Source: Myroides odoratus
GTDB lineage: Bacteria > Bacteroidota > Bacteroidia > Flavobacteriales > Flavobacteriaceae
Direction of reading: 5' to 3'
Length of the DNA stretch: 64,000 nt
Assembly (NCBI RefSeq): GCF_001549985.1
Contig: NZ_LROZ01000004.1
Coordinates: 186,001 to 250,000 of the forward strand
Positions 63,401 to 64,000 of the stretch are shown piece by piece. Position 1 is the stretch's first letter; each line of letters begins with the position of its first letter. The position numbers and the translations under genes are program-made. The notes below the pieces were generated by a model. That model did not search any database and was not told the DNA's origin. It saw only the letters and a program-made list of their open reading frames with translations.

Positions 63401-64000
63401 TTTACTATTCCCCTCCAGTTGTCGAACGCGTTTAATACTCCCCACTAATACCGCGCAGAAGCACAAGGCAATACCACCAGCTACATATACATTTTGAACT
63501 CCAAATTGATCGGCTAATTCTGCGGTAAATAAGAGCCCTATGATAGCAGGTATTTGACAAATACTACCAATTAAACCAAAGATTCTACCTAAGTATTGCG
63601 ATTCGAATTGCGTTTGAATCAAGGCTGTAATTGAACCTTCATAAAGTGGAACTGCAATACCTTGAAAAACGGTGAGTACGGCATATACAATAAACAAATG
63701 CGGGGCAAGTGAACCACACACCAAAAGGGCAAGTCCAAGAATAATATACCCCACGATGGCCAGCGATATTTTTCTAAAACGCTGATTAAGGACGGCGAGT
63801 AAACCACCGCCTAATAACAATCCAACTCCAAATAATATTTCAACCAAACTCACTTGATAAGGCGTTCCTTTATAATAATTTAAGGTAACCAGAGGTGTAA
63901 CAGCTATAACGGGAAAGATGAAGAATCGCGCAATAATTTCAGAAAATAGCAACCAAGACATGGGCTTATTTTTTAGAATAACGCGACCGCCTTCTATCAT
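63398..64000 (-). CDS. MFS transporter, C-terminal part, 5' end cut by window
   Basis: 200 residues visible, corresponding to helices ~7-12 of a ~400-residue major-facilitator carrier (MSWLLFSEIIARFFIFPVIA; SLVEILFGVGLLLGGGLLAV; ISLAIVGYIILGLALLVCGS; LGRIFGLIGSICQIPAIIGL). Its TGA comes from the CTCACC array, so the tail (RQLEGNSK) borders the repeat. Similar to the EmrB-unlike, MdfA/macrolide-type carriers; substrate unknown. Confidence 0.85.
   Translation of the reverse strand: MIEGGRVILKNKPMSWLLFSEIIARFFIFPVIAVTPLVTLNYYKGTPYQVSLVEILFGVGLLLGGGLLAVLNQRFRKISLAIVGYIILGLALLVCGSLAPHLFIVYAVLTVFQGIAVPLYEGSITALIQTQFESQYLGRIFGLIGSICQIPAIIGLLFTAELADQFGVQNVYVAGGIALCFCAVLVGSIKRVRQLEGNSK

Noticed and set aside
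63121..63435. Open frame encoding a Pro/His/Thr-rich protein across the CTCACC array
   Set aside because: Composition is dictated by the repeat; no promoter, no ribosome site, no stable length.

Overview
The window is low-GC bacterial DNA and reads as the chromosome of a Flavobacteriaceae member, most likely Myroides or a close relative. This rests on family content (DUF349, DUF4374, OstA-like, DUF2520, PepSY-like proteins, five-strand OMPs), lipoprotein signals of the Cys-Ser-Ser-Asp-Asp type, and promoters of the Bacteroidetes form TTG-N(17-23)-TAnnTTTG. Genus is inference. No rRNA, tRNA, CRISPR array, insertion sequence or prophage block was found. All genes at the window edges are chromosomal: a truncated porin at the left and a truncated MFS transporter at the right.

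Layout. 1-6.8 kb: a porin fragment, an HxlR regulator, a GNAT-Nudix fusion, a small exported protein, a SulP transporter plus beta-carbonic anhydrase operon (bicarbonate/CO2 handling) and a CI/S24-like regulator with a degenerate catalytic site. 6.8-10.1 kb: AraC regulator divergent from a MATE exporter and a small membrane protein. 10.7-16.6 kb: a four-gene uptake operon (TonB-dependent receptor, surface DUF4374 lipoprotein, exported esterase, exported YncE-like propeller), best read as use of a foreign siderophore or similar iron/cofactor complex. 17-25.5 kb: a polytopic His-rich membrane protein, then DUF349, aroE, a TPR protein, a class III aminotransferase and an OstA-like protein. 26.5 kb: a lone DUF2235 lipase-like protein. 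27.9-32 kb: purA, fur, rel/spoT. 33-41.5 kb: trmH-like gene, then the MoxR/DUF58/DUF4350/DUF4129/SpoIIM cluster divergent from RDD and TRIC-family genes. 41.7-49.7 kb: mscS-like, maf, kdsC-like, DUF2520, truncated haemoglobin, DUF1456, uvrB, ompA and small genes. 50.5-57.7 kb: two tandem membrane-anchored AraC-type regulators, two PepSY-like exported proteins, a lipoprotein and an OmpR-type two-component pair. 57.8-64 kb: DinB, an ANT(6)-type aminoglycoside adenylyltransferase, thioredoxin with a Tat-exported thioredoxin-reductase-like flavoprotein, a cytidine deaminase-like enzyme, a methyltransferase, an S23-type four-helix protein and the MFS fragment.

The most unusual structure is not a gene. 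About eight intergenic islands share one architecture on the + strand: a left arm of degenerate ~8-bp GGTGAG-rich units, a conserved core (a GATTAAAGAGGATTTGCAAA-like module and sometimes a REP-like hairpin), and a right arm of complementary CTCACC-rich units. Several islands touch the preceding gene and supply its stop codon. They look like an amplified family of long inverted, probably structured, intergenic repeats. Two versions of the REP-like hairpin differ at paired positions in a way that keeps the stem, which suggests selection or propagation as a folded form.
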